Source: Flavobacterium sp. W4I14 | GTDB taxonomy: Bacteria > Bacteroidota > Bacteroidia > Sphingobacteriales > Sphingobacteriaceae | Direction: 5' to 3' | DNA: 64,000 bases | Assembly (NCBI GenBank): GCA_030817875.1 | Contig: JAUSZU010000001.1 | Location: 5,642,001-5,706,000, forward strand | Part shown: positions 8,138 to 15,687 of the stretch, in pieces | Layout: every line of letters starts with the position of its first letter | How positions within the stretch are numbered: position 1 is the first letter of the stretch | Position numbers and translations under genes: made by a program | The notes under the pieces: generated by a model | What the model saw: the letters and a program-made list of their open reading frames with translations, nothing else | Told to the model about the DNA's origin: nothing | The model's database searches: none

Positions 8138-9022
8138 ATGGCTAATTTAAAAGAAGTAAGAAACCGGATTGCATCGGTACAATCAACGCAGCAGATTACC
8201 AAGGCTATGAAAATGGTTTCGGCAGCTAAGTTGAAACGTGCTACCAATGCAATTATCGCTTTACGTCCTTATGCAACTAAACTGAAAGAGATTTTAGGTA
8301 ATCTATCAGCAAGTTTGGAAGGGTCTTCATCGCCTTTTATACAAGAGCGTGAGCCTAATAAGGTTTTAATTGTAACAGTGTCATCAAACCGTGGTTTGGC
8401 TGGTGCTTTTAACATGAACGTGATTAAAGCGGCCAACAATTTAATTGCTGAGAAATATAGCGAACAGTTGAAAAACGGTAATGTAAGCATTATTTCTATC
8501 GGTAAGAAAACTCAGGATTTTTACGAAAAACGTAATTATAACGTAATTGGTAATAATAATGAAGTATACGCTGCTTTAACTTTCGAAAATGTAACCAAAA
8601 TTACCGATGCGATTATGGCCGGTTTTATTAAAGGTGAGTTCGATAAAGTGGAGGTTGTTTACAATCGTTTTAAAAATGCAGCGGTTCAGTTTATTACAAC
8701 TGAGCAGTTGTTGCCTTTACCAAAAGCGGAAGAAACAAAGGTTGAAAGTAAAACGACCAATGTTGATTACATTCTAGAGCCTTCGCAAGAAGAGATTGTA
8801 GGACAGTTAATCCCTAAATCAGTTAAAATTCAGTTATACAAAGCCGTTTTAGATTCTCACGCTTCTGAGCACGGTGCGCGTATGACATCAATGGATAAAG
8901 CAACTGAAAATGCTGGAGAATTATTGAAAGCTTTAAAACTTTCATACAACCAGGCACGCCAGGCAGCAATTACAACTGAGTTAACTGAGATTGTAAGTGG
9001 TGCAGCAGCATTGAACGGATAA
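8138..9022 (+). CDS. atpG: F0F1 ATP synthase subunit gamma
   Basis: A 294-residue central-shaft subunit. The N-terminal helix begins with the family pattern LKEVRNRIASVQSTQQITKAMKMVSAAKL. The C-terminal helix contains HGARMTSMDKATENAGEL and ends TELTEIVSGAAAL, which contact the alpha/beta core. The length fits. It is the last gene of the cluster and is followed by a terminator at 9074-9106. Subunits beta and epsilon must be encoded elsewhere, a split arrangement that is common in Bacteroidota. Confidence 0.96.
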   Translation: MANLKEVRNRIASVQSTQQITKAMKMVSAAKLKRATNAIIALRPYATKLKEILGNLSASLEGSSSPFIQEREPNKVLIVTVSSNRGLAGAFNMNVIKAANNLIAEKYSEQLKNGNVSIISIGKKTQDFYEKRNYNVIGNNNEVYAALTFENVTKITDAIMAGFIKGEFDKVEVVYNRFKNAAVQFITTEQLLPLPKAEETKVESKTTNVDYILEPSQEEIVGQLIPKSVKIQLYKAVLDSHASEHGARMTSMDKATENAGELLKALKLSYNQARQAAITTELTEIVSGAAALNG

Positions 9023-9073
9023 TTAGTTTGCAGCTCACAGTTTTGAGTTATCAGTATTGGTTATATAAAATAC

Positions 9074-9106
9074 AAAACCCCATTTCTTAATTGGAATGGG
9101 GTTTTT
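9074..9106 (+). terminator. Rho-independent terminator after atpG
   Basis: AAAACCCCATT (9074-9084) pairs with AATGGGGTTTT (9095-9105) around a short loop and is followed by a T-rich run. It closes the atp cluster. Confidence 0.8.
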
Positions 9107-9123
9107 GTTGTTAATACAGTCTG

Positions 9124-9235
9124 TAATCCAAAATTATTATGCTTTTTATGGATTATAATCCAAAATTATTATGCTTTTTATGGATTATAATCCAAAATTA
9201 TTATGTTTTTTATGGATTGTAATCCAAAATTATTA
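9124..9235. repeat. Tandem array of about four 32-bp units with an embedded palindrome
   Basis: The word TAATCCAAAATTATTAT recurs at 9124, 9156, 9188 and 9220, an exact 32-bp period. The last copy diverges after about 16 bp. At the first two junctions (9149-9162 and 9181-9194) the sequence is the perfect 14-bp palindrome TGGATTATAATCCA. The third junction has TGGATTGTAATCCA, with one change. The array runs straight into a promoter-like box at 9236 and the ATPase start at 9261, so it could be an operator cluster. The units abut without spacers, so it is not a CRISPR array. Confidence 0.85.
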
Positions 9236-9243
9236 TACTTTTG
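9217..9243 (+). promoter_or_regulatory. Promoter of the AAA/DUF4143 ATPase gene overlapping the last repeat unit
   Basis: TTG at 9217-9219 and TACTTTTG at 9236-9243 (TAnnTTTG) are separated by 16 bp, one short of the usual range. The start codon follows 17 bp after the -7 box. The TTG lies within the last repeat junction palindrome. Confidence 0.5.
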
Positions 9244-9260
9244 TGTATTAATTTTTTGTT

Positions 9261-10388
9261 ATGATTATTAGGAAACAGTTGGATTATGCTTTGGCAAGGC
9301 TCTTTAAAGGGAAAGCTTTCATCATTTTTGGCCCAAGGCAAACAGGTAAAACTACTTTTGTAGAACAGCTGTTAGCCAAAGTGGATAAAAGGACATTGTA
9401 CCTGAATGGAGATGATGCTGATGTGAGGGAAACTTTAGCTAAACCGAATGCTATACAGATTGGCCAAATGCTTGGTAATTATGAAGTTCTATTTATTGAT
9501 GAAGCTCAACGGATAAGTGATGTTGGATTATTGATTAAAATCATTGTAGATCGATTTAAAAATGTTCAAGTAATTGCTACAGGCTCTTCAGCCTTTGAAC
9601 TATCAGGTAAGATTAACGAACCCTTAACTGGTCGTAAGTATGAAATGATGCTTCTGCCTTTCTCTTATGCCGAACTGGTAAACGATGCCGATTTCATTAC
9701 CGAAGAAAGATCGCTGGAGCAACGTTTAATTTATGGTTCTTATCCTGAAATTATTAACGATCCACAGCTTGCTGAAGAGCATTTAAAATTACTTTCCGAT
9801 AGCTACCTGTATAAGGATTTATTTGCACTCGAGGAGGTGAAGAAGCCACTGTTGTTTGAGAAAATTGTAAAGGCTTTGGCCTTACAGATCGGGAGTGAAG
9901 TGAATTTTTCTGAACTGGCACAATTGGTAAAAGCCGACCAGAAAACAGTTGATAAATACATCAGTCTGCTTGAAAAATCTTTTGTAGTTTTTACGCTGCC
10001 AGCATTTTCGGGTAACGTACGCAACGAAATAAAAAAGAATAAAAAGATTTATTTCTACGATACCGGGATTGTAAACGCCATTACAAGGAATTTTAATCCA
10101 ATTGCCAACAGAAACGATGTAGGTGCATTGTTTGAAAATTATATGATTGCTGAGCGGATGAAGTTTTTGCATCAGAATCAAATGGAAGCTAAATGCTTTT
10201 TCTGGCGTACAACTCAACAACAGGAAATCGATTATATCGAAAAAACGGATACGAGGCTTCTCGCAGTAGAATTTAAATGGAATGAAAGAGGTAAAAATAA
10301 AATTCCTGTAACTTTTACCCAGGCTTATCCTGAAGCAGAGACACTGGCCTTATCAAAAGGCGAAAGAGGAAGTTTTTTGAATGGTTAA
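9261..10388 (+). CDS. AAA-type ATPase with DUF4143 C-terminal domain
   Basis: 375 residues. The N-terminal P-loop domain has Walker A GPRQTGKT at residues 24-31, Walker B VLFIDEAQRI near residues 76-85, and an ATGSS sensor motif near 110. The C-terminal half (about 190-370) contains a winged-helix-like stretch and a nuclease-like fold ending in EIDYIEKTDTRLLAVEFKW, as in DUF4143 proteins. The family is common, patchily distributed and of unsettled function; it is often suspected of defence or mobile-element roles. It stands alone between two terminators, behind a tandem repeat array that may regulate it. Confidence 0.88.
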   Translation: MIIRKQLDYALARLFKGKAFIIFGPRQTGKTTFVEQLLAKVDKRTLYLNGDDADVRETLAKPNAIQIGQMLGNYEVLFIDEAQRISDVGLLIKIIVDRFKNVQVIATGSSAFELSGKINEPLTGRKYEMMLLPFSYAELVNDADFITEERSLEQRLIYGSYPEIINDPQLAEEHLKLLSDSYLYKDLFALEEVKKPLLFEKIVKALALQIGSEVNFSELAQLVKADQKTVDKYISLLEKSFVVFTLPAFSGNVRNEIKKNKKIYFYDTGIVNAITRNFNPIANRNDVGALFENYMIAERMKFLHQNQMEAKCFFWRTTQQQEIDYIEKTDTRLLAVEFKWNERGKNKIPVTFTQAYPEAETLALSKGERGSFLNG

Positions 10389-10405
10389 TCGTTGTCGATA
10401 AAACT

Positions 10406-10439
10406 AAGATACCCATTCTTAAATTGGAATGGGCATCTT
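10406..10439. terminator. Bidirectional terminator hairpin between convergent genes
   Basis: AAGATACCCATTC (10406-10418) pairs with GAATGGGCATCTT (10427-10439) with one mismatch. It lies between the convergent ends of the ATPase gene and the lipoprotein gene and probably serves both. Confidence 0.65.
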
Positions 10440-10445
10440 ACTTAT

Positions 10446-11153
10446 TTATAAGATTGAGTCATATTTACTCATAACTAATCTCAAATAGCCATTTTCTAAT
10501 TTTTTGCTCACGTTCTTTTCGTTGTAAACCGTTGCATTAAATTTAGCTTCTAAAATATATGTGCCAGACTTTAATTTCTTTAAACTTGTGATTTCAAATT
10601 TTGAATTATTTTGAGCATCAGCGCTTAATTGTGGTGGTGTTCTAAATGATTCTGAACCATATGTTTTAAATCCATCAGAGATGCTTATAGCAACCCCGTT
10701 TTGTATATTATCTCTACCATAATCCAACGCATAATTTCTCTGCCCCACTATAAATAAATCCATAATATTTTTTGGCCTCAAAATCAGTGACTGTAACATC
10801 GATGCTTTGTTATAAGTTTTAATAAATATTACGTCCACTTTTTGCTCATCATTATACATTCCATATTTCCTTGAGTATAAAACAGAATCTTTAATACCAG
10901 ATATATAATAACCGTTGTCGACAATTGAATCTACTTTTGAATACGGTTGTCTATTACTGGCACTGTAGAAACTGGAATATTTAGATAGTTTATAAGTGAT
11001 CCCATCGATACTGTAAGATATACTGTCATGAGCATATTCTAAAGGGTCTTCTTTTTCGATAACTACCGGAGGTTTAATAATCGGGTCATCTTTCTTGCAG
11101 GCCGCAAAGAAAAATAGGGCAATAGCTATCCCTAGTAGGCTTTTAGATTTCAT
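10446..11153 (-). CDS. Hypothetical lipoprotein
   Basis: 235 residues with a lipoprotein signal: basic start, hydrophobic stretch, then FFFAACKKDD, so Cys19 would be lipidated. The mature part is polar and beta-rich with no motif I recognise. It is preceded on its own strand by a TATTTTTG box at 11181-11188. The convergent neighbour is the DUF4143 ATPase. An outer-membrane or periplasmic location is likely; the function is unknown. Confidence 0.72.
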   Translation of the reverse strand: MKSKSLLGIAIALFFFAACKKDDPIIKPPVVIEKEDPLEYAHDSISYSIDGITYKLSKYSSFYSASNRQPYSKVDSIVDNGYYISGIKDSVLYSRKYGMYNDEQKVDVIFIKTYNKASMLQSLILRPKNIMDLFIVGQRNYALDYGRDNIQNGVAISISDGFKTYGSESFRTPPQLSADAQNNSKFEITSLKKLKSGTYILEAKFNATVYNEKNVSKKLENGYLRLVMSKYDSIL

Positions 11154-11180
11154 AATAAATTGATTTTATTTGTGTGTGCC

Positions 11181-11188
11181 CAAAAATA
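11181..11188 (-). promoter_or_regulatory. -7 box (TATTTTTG) for the lipoprotein gene at 11153
   Basis: On the minus strand TATTTTTG matches TAnnTTTG and lies 28 bp upstream of the ATG. No -33 element was checked beyond inspection. Confidence 0.4.
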
Positions 11189-11352
11189 ATTATTTTTATA
11201 ACTAAAATCTTAATTGGTAGAAATTATTCTGATTATTGCGGTTGCTCCGTAGTCTATCTCTTACTTAGGTGTATTGTATTGAAGTATTTCTATGCAAATT
11301 ATATAAGAACTGTTTTACAAGCGTTCAGGCCTGGTTAATGATAGTCTTTTAA

Positions 11353-11360
11353 TATCTTTG
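11353..11360 (+). promoter_or_regulatory. -7 box (TATCTTTG) for the acid phosphatase gene
   Basis: TATCTTTG followed by C is a full match to the Bacteroidota -7 consensus, 17 bp before the ATG at 11377. The expected start site would give a very short leader. Confidence 0.55.
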
Positions 11361-11376
11361 CGGTATAATATCAACA

Positions 11377-12141
11377 ATGAAAAAATACATCTTCATTATC
11401 ATATCTGCTTTCCCGTTTTTCACAAAGGCCCAAAATCCTGCCCGTGATTATACCAATGCAGTGCTTTGGCAGCAAACTTCGGGCGAGTATAGGGCGTTAT
11501 GCTTTCAGGCTTATAACTTTGCCCATTTATCATTAAAGGAAGCTTTATGGGCTGATACCAGCAAAAAGCCAAATTGTGTGATTGTTGATATAGATGAGAC
11601 GGTTTTGGACAACTCTGCTTTTCAGGGACATGAAATTAAAAAAGGGCTTAGTTATGTACCTGCAGATTGGACCGAATGGACAAGTTTAGCCCAGGCTGAC
11701 ACTGTTCCGGGAGCTTTGGCTTTTTTGAAGTTTGCTGCATCGAAGAATATCGAAACATTTTATGTGAGCAACCGCGATGAAAAGGATTATACCGCAACAT
11801 TGAAAAATCTTCAACGCTTTGGCTTTCCATATGCAGATGATGTGCATTTAGTAGTATCGAAAGGAACGTCAAATAAAGAACCGCGCCGCCAAAAAATTAC
11901 TGAAACACATAATATTCTCCTGTTATGTGGCGATAATTTAAGCGATTTTAGCAATATTTTTTATCGCGAAAATAAAAATACCTTTGATCAGGTAAACACA
12001 AATCAGCAGCTATTTGGAACAAAGTATATCGTGTTACCAAACCCAATGTACGGCGATTGGGAAAAGCCTCTGTACCAGGGAGAAAAACTTAGTGATAAAG
12101 ATAGAGCGAAACAAAGATTGGAACGATTAAAAAGTTACTAA
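11377..12141 (+). CDS. 5'-nucleotidase, lipoprotein e(P4) family (class B-type HAD acid phosphatase)
   Basis: 254 residues. An N-terminal signal peptide is followed by the HAD nucleophile motif VDIDETVLDNS near residue 70, where the first Asp is phosphorylated and the second is the general acid. The later FYVSNRDEKDY and LLCGDNLSDF segments correspond to HAD motifs II and IV, with a Lys between them. The family dephosphorylates nucleotides and other phosphomonoesters outside the cytoplasm. No cysteine follows the signal, which ends in AQ, so this member looks periplasmic rather than lipid-anchored despite the family name. Confidence 0.9.
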   Translation: MKKYIFIIISAFPFFTKAQNPARDYTNAVLWQQTSGEYRALCFQAYNFAHLSLKEALWADTSKKPNCVIVDIDETVLDNSAFQGHEIKKGLSYVPADWTEWTSLAQADTVPGALAFLKFAASKNIETFYVSNRDEKDYTATLKNLQRFGFPYADDVHLVVSKGTSNKEPRRQKITETHNILLLCGDNLSDFSNIFYRENKNTFDQVNTNQQLFGTKYIVLPNPMYGDWEKPLYQGEKLSDKDRAKQRLERLKSY

Positions 12142-12168
12142 GTTTTATAATTATTCAGCAATAAGTAT

Positions 12169-12176
12169 TACTTTTG
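12169..12176 (+). promoter_or_regulatory. -7 box (TACTTTTG) for the small membrane protein gene
   Basis: TACTTTTG followed by C fits TAnnTTTG and ends 22 bp before the ATG at 12199. Confidence 0.5.
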
Positions 12177-12198
12177 CAGCATCATAAAAATAAACATT

Positions 12199-12417
12199 AT
12201 GGAGAACAACGAATTAAAGCACAATACAGAAAGTATGAAAACGGCTAACCAGCCAGGAATTTATAAATTAATGATTTTTGGTGTACTGGTTTGCATGGTG
12301 GGTACTTACGCCCGTTTCGCTTATGATTCGTGGCAAGTATCTTTGGCATCCTGGATTGTTCTGTTCATCGGTGCAATTATTGCCATTAAAGGTGTATTCA
12401 AAATATTAGACGCATAA
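12199..12417 (+). CDS. Small two-helix membrane protein
   Basis: 72 residues with a polar N-terminus (about 1-20) and two hydrophobic helices near residues 24-42 and 48-68. The family is not recognised. It has its own -7 box upstream and a terminator at 12438-12474, so it is probably a single-gene transcript. Those signals and the clean start support it as a real gene. Confidence 0.7.
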   Translation: MENNELKHNTESMKTANQPGIYKLMIFGVLVCMVGTYARFAYDSWQVSLASWIVLFIGAIIAIKGVFKILDA

Positions 12418-12437
12418 GCCAATTGCGGTCAAAATAT

Positions 12438-12474
12438 AAAAGCCGGTCATGTTTATTCATGATCGGCTTTTTTG
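12438..12474 (+). terminator. Rho-independent terminator
   Basis: AAAAGCCGGTCATG (12438-12451) pairs with CATGATCGGCTTTT (12458-12471) with one G-T pair, followed by more T residues. It closes the small membrane protein gene. Confidence 0.85.
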
Positions 12475-12547
12475 TTTATAGGCACAATCCATCAGATTTT
12501 AAGTCTTGCAGCCCTCATTGAGGTCATTAGAAATAATATTGCTTTCT

Positions 12548-12767
12548 TTTTTTGAAAAGCAGATTCAGAAGCATTCAGGTTACAGCAGTCCCGCCATTTG
12601 CTTTAGCCCTGATGAAGAATCAGGGGCTATCGCGGCTGTCGGGTTTAGGATAGAAAGGTCTGCCTAAGTAATTTAAACCTGACAGGAGCGGACACCGAAC
12701 GCAGAGAGGTAAAGCGGATGGCAGGGCTTTCGGAACCGATGTACACAGTAACCTGCTTTTCAAAAAA
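12548..12767. mobile_element. 220-bp foldback (MITE-like) element with 15-bp terminal inverted repeats
   Basis: The left end TTTTTTGAAAAGCAG (12548-12562) is the exact reverse complement of the right end CTGCTTTTCAAAAAA (12753-12767). Just inside, CAGGTTAC (12576-12583) pairs with GTAACCTG (12748-12755). The interior is richer in GC than its surroundings and shares AAACCTGACA and TAAAGCGGATGGCAGGGCTT, at similar spacing, with a region at 36358-36416. The right-end word recurs at 44974-44988. No transposase is encoded, so it is read as a non-autonomous repeat or structured RNA-like element. A 68-residue ORF inside it is not credible. Confidence 0.6.
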
Positions 12768-12790
12768 GACACACATTAAAGACGCCAGGC

Positions 12791-12823
12791 AAACCTCGCA
12801 GGTTTTCAAAACCTGCGAGGTTT
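12791..12823. repeat. 33-bp near-perfect palindrome (16-bp arms, 1-nt centre)
   Basis: AAACCTCGCAGGTTTT (12791-12806) and AAAACCTGCGAGGTTT (12808-12823) are exact reverse complements around a single C. It lies directly after the foldback element. In RNA it would be a strong stem, possibly a terminator-like or dispersed palindromic repeat. Confidence 0.75.
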
Positions 12824-13004
12824 ATAATAACCAAAAAACCTTTTCAAACTCCCTTCTTACTAGGCTAAACTCAATGTTGGGTTACCTAAATATAATTCTG
12901 GTATTAAGGGAAACACAGCGTTAAAAGCTAACCAAAACGCTGCACTTCTTATGGCCATTTGAAGCAAATATTTAAAATGATTATTTATTTAGAACCACAC
13001 AATC

Positions 13005-13898
13005 ATGAAAAGGAATATTATTGCTATAGCCATAATTTTAACAATTTTTGGCTGCCAGAAATCAAATGAAAAGTATGCAAGTGCCGATACCGTCGGCACT
13101 CAAGATTTAAGTCGAGAAACTGCAGATAGTACCGCTATAGAGAAAATCGTCAAAACTGCAGATATGCGTTTTAGGGTTAAGAATGTTCAAAATACCAAAG
13201 AGCAGCTTAGTAAAACCATTAAAGAAGAAGGTGGAACTGTCGCCGAATTCTCCATCGAAAGTACTATCCAGGAAACCGATAAGATTAAACAATCTACCGA
13301 CTCTTTAAAAGAAATTACTTCCTATCGTACACAAGGTTATTTAGTGGCCAAGGTTCCCTCTGAGAAGCTAGACGAATTTACCAATACCATCGCAAAAATG
13401 GCGGTTTTTGTAGATAACCAATCGATGAAGATGGACGATCAAAGCATCGCCTATTTATCCAATAAGCTTAAAGCACAGAATCGGGTCGATGCGATTGAAA
13501 AGATTAATAAAGTAGCCTCGAAGAAAAGTGCCAATGTAGAATCTTCTCTTTACATCAAAGACGATTATGTAGACAAGAGAATTGAGAATATGCAAATCGA
13601 TAGCCGTGTAAAATTCAGTACCATTACCCTTAATTTTTATCAGGATAATACCGTTAAAACGATGATTGTGGCCAATGACAATCTGTACGACTACCGTCCG
13701 GCATTTATTAACAGACTTTGGTTGGGTATTGTAAATGGCTGGACGATTTTTAAAGAAATCATCATCGCAATTTCCAATTTATGGATGTTGATATTGGTAG
13801 GTATTGCAATCTTCTTTACTATAAAATATTTTATTCGTAAGAATAAATTAGCAATAGATGAAGCGACTAAAAATATGATTGATCAGGCTAGGCAATAA
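13005..13898 (+). CDS. DUF4349 domain lipoprotein with C-terminal membrane helices
   Basis: 297 residues. The lipoprotein signal ends TIFGCQ. From about residue 45 the sequence follows the DUF4349 pattern: KTADMRFRVKNV, a central helical pair, then VPSEKLDEF. A hydrophobic C-terminal segment (about 245-275) with a basic tail anchors the protein in the membrane. The family is widespread and its role is not established. The gene stands alone after the repeat-rich gap, and its promoter is not obvious. Confidence 0.85.
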   Translation: MKRNIIAIAIILTIFGCQKSNEKYASADTVGTQDLSRETADSTAIEKIVKTADMRFRVKNVQNTKEQLSKTIKEEGGTVAEFSIESTIQETDKIKQSTDSLKEITSYRTQGYLVAKVPSEKLDEFTNTIAKMAVFVDNQSMKMDDQSIAYLSNKLKAQNRVDAIEKINKVASKKSANVESSLYIKDDYVDKRIENMQIDSRVKFSTITLNFYQDNTVKTMIVANDNLYDYRPAFINRLWLGIVNGWTIFKEIIIAISNLWMLILVGIAIFFTIKYFIRKNKLAIDEATKNMIDQARQ

Positions 13899-13951
13899 GA
13901 ATCTATCTCCTTCAACTACGCTACCAATGACAGATTAAATAATCGACCGTC

Positions 13952-14013
13952 ATTCCCGCGCAGGCGGGAATCTTAAAGTTTATAGCATTAGGATTCCCAA
14001 TCAAGTTGGGAAT
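13952..14013. repeat. Pair of dispersed palindromes (ATTCCCGC... and ATTCCCAA...)
   Basis: ATTCCCGC/GCGGGAAT (13952-13971) and ATTCCCAA/TTGGGAAT (13993-14013) are two small hairpins within the flanking word GTCATTCCC. The second is present in reverse orientation at 43098-43118 with about 28 bp of identity. This is a dispersed repeat with no gene. Confidence 0.7.
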
Positions 14014-14052
14014 GACGATACCTCGTGACCTATCATCGTCATTCGCTCTCCT

Positions 14053-14075
14053 TCGGTTGGTGATTCACCAACCGA
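14053..14075. terminator. Perfect 11-bp hairpin just beyond ruvC
   Basis: TCGGTTGGTGA and TCACCAACCGA are exact reverse complements around one base. It lies 3 bp beyond the ruvC stop codon, in the right place for a terminator, but it lacks a U-tract on the ruvC strand. Confidence 0.45.
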
Positions 14076-14078
14076 TAT

Positions 14079-14666
14079 TTATTTCTTTGCTTTAACCGCT
14101 AAACCCTTAACCTTGGTTTTATTATCACTTACAAAAGATTCCCAGCCTGAATAGGTTTTGGATTTTCCACCTGAGGTAATTTTTTGGAAAGAATGACAAA
14201 CTGCAACAGCTAAACCATCAGTAGCATCTAAAAACTCTGGTGTTTCTTTAAAGTTTAACAAACGTTGCAACATCGCTGCTACTTGCTCTTTAGTCGCATT
14301 TCCGCTGCCTGTAATGGATTGTTTGATCTTACGTGGAGAATATTCAGTCACCGAGATATTTCTGGAGAGCGCAGCTGCAATGGCAATGCCCTGTGCGCGG
14401 CCTAGTTTCAACAATACCTGAATGTTTTTTCCATAAAACGGTGCTTCAATGGCCAGAACATCAGGTTTGTACTGATCGATCAAAACCACTGTTTTTTCGA
14501 ATATCCGCTGAAGCTTAAGAAAAGGATCATCCAAATGGGTCATCTTTACCACCCCTAAACTGATCAGTTCTGTTTTATTTCCCTTCTCTAAAATTACGCC
14601 ATAACCCATCACCGCTGTGCCTGGATCAATGCCCATAATAACCCGTTCCTTTTTTTCGTTCAACAT
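14079..14666 (-). CDS. ruvC: Crossover junction endodeoxyribonuclease RuvC
   Basis: Resolves Holliday junctions with RuvAB. With the chosen start it has 195 residues. The acidic catalytic residues are visible in IMGIDPGT (first Asp), LAIEAPFYGKN (Glu) and FLDATDGLAVAVCH (two Asp). I start at the ATG at 14666 (MLNEKKERVI). An in-frame ATG at 14684 would add six residues, but it overlaps the probable promoter region and leaves an unusually long lead into the first motif. It is transcribed divergently from the flippase-like gene, a few bases away. Confidence 0.93.
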   Translation of the reverse strand: MLNEKKERVIMGIDPGTAVMGYGVILEKGNKTELISLGVVKMTHLDDPFLKLQRIFEKTVVLIDQYKPDVLAIEAPFYGKNIQVLLKLGRAQGIAIAAALSRNISVTEYSPRKIKQSITGSGNATKEQVAAMLQRLLNFKETPEFLDATDGLAVAVCHSFQKITSGGKSKTYSGWESFVSDNKTKVKGLAVKAKK

Positions 14667-14686
14667 TACAGCAATATTAAGCATAT

Positions 14687-15687
14687 TTGCAAACTAAAAA
14701 GATAATCTTGACAGGCAAGAACAAAAAAATATTATCAATTTTCATCAAAGCTGCAATCGTAATATTTGCTTTTTGGTTTATTTACCATAAGCTCGTTGCG
14801 AATAAAAATCTGCATGATTTTAGTACATTATTAAAAAATATCCCTCAAACAGAAATTATTACGATAATTGGTATCGTGGTGTTATTGATGTTTGTGAATT
14901 GGTTTTTGGAGGCAGGAAAATGGAAATACCTCATGAGCCACATCGAGCCTATCAGTTTTTATCGCGCCATCGAATCGGTATTTTGCGGATTAACACTGGC
15001 CATTTTTACACCCAACAGGCTAGGCGAGTATGGAGGAAGGGTATTTTTCCTTTCACCTAAAAGAAGGATTGTGGGCATTGTGGCCATGAGTGTGGGCAGC
15101 ATCGGTCAACTGGTATTAACGAATGTTTTTGGTGCTGTTGCAGCTTGTTTTTTTGTTTATCGTTTTATCCCGATCGATCAGGTGCTGTTTATTGCAGTAG
15201 TATTTTTAGCGGTATTTTTCTGTCTGTTTTTCCTGATCTTCTACTTTAATATCCGATGGTTAAATGGGATTTTGCTCTCCATTAAATTCACAAGGAAATA
15301 CAAGAAGTTTTACAGCATTTTAGGTCGTTACCGAAAAAGAGAGTTGTTCAAAATCATCACTTATTGTTTTGCCCGTTATCTGGTATTTAGCTCGCAATAT
15401 TTCATTCTGTTTATCTGGTTGATACCAGGTTTGCATTATGCAGATATCATTATGATGACCTGTTTGCTCTTTTTAGTACAATCGGCATTACACCATCACT
15501 TGATCTTTTTGATGTGGGTATCAGAAGTGTTACCGCTGTTGAATTATTTAAACATGTAACTGATCAACATGTGGCCGTTATTGCATGTACTGCAAGTATT
15601 TGGCTCATAAATATTATAATTCCTGCTATCTTAGGCACTTATTTCGTTTTTAAACTCAATTTTTTTGGAAATCTTAAATCTAATTAG
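14687..15687 (+). pseudogene. Flippase-like lysylphosphatidylglycerol synthase TM-domain protein, frameshifted near 15490
   Basis: A membrane protein with at least six helices in the flippase-like/UPF0104 family, with the signature FTPNRLGEYGGRVFF near residue 105. The frame from TTG 14687 stops at 15559 after an uncharacteristic HHHLIFLMW tail. From 15487 the -1 frame continues with DLFDVGIRSVTAVELF and further helices to a TAG at 15685, which is the expected family C-terminus. Adding one C near 15490 would restore ALPPSLDLFD. It is therefore a one-base deletion, either real or a sequencing error. A TTG at 14708 is an alternative start. The restored end overlaps the glycosyltransferase start by 23 bp, suggesting one operon. 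Confidence 0.75.

Noticed and set aside
9124..9235. CRISPR-like array
   Set aside because: The 32-bp units follow each other directly without unique spacers and no cas genes are near, so it is a tandem repeat.
12718..12924. 68-codon plus-strand ORF
   Set aside because: It crosses the right end of the foldback element and the 33-bp palindrome; no start signal or family resemblance.
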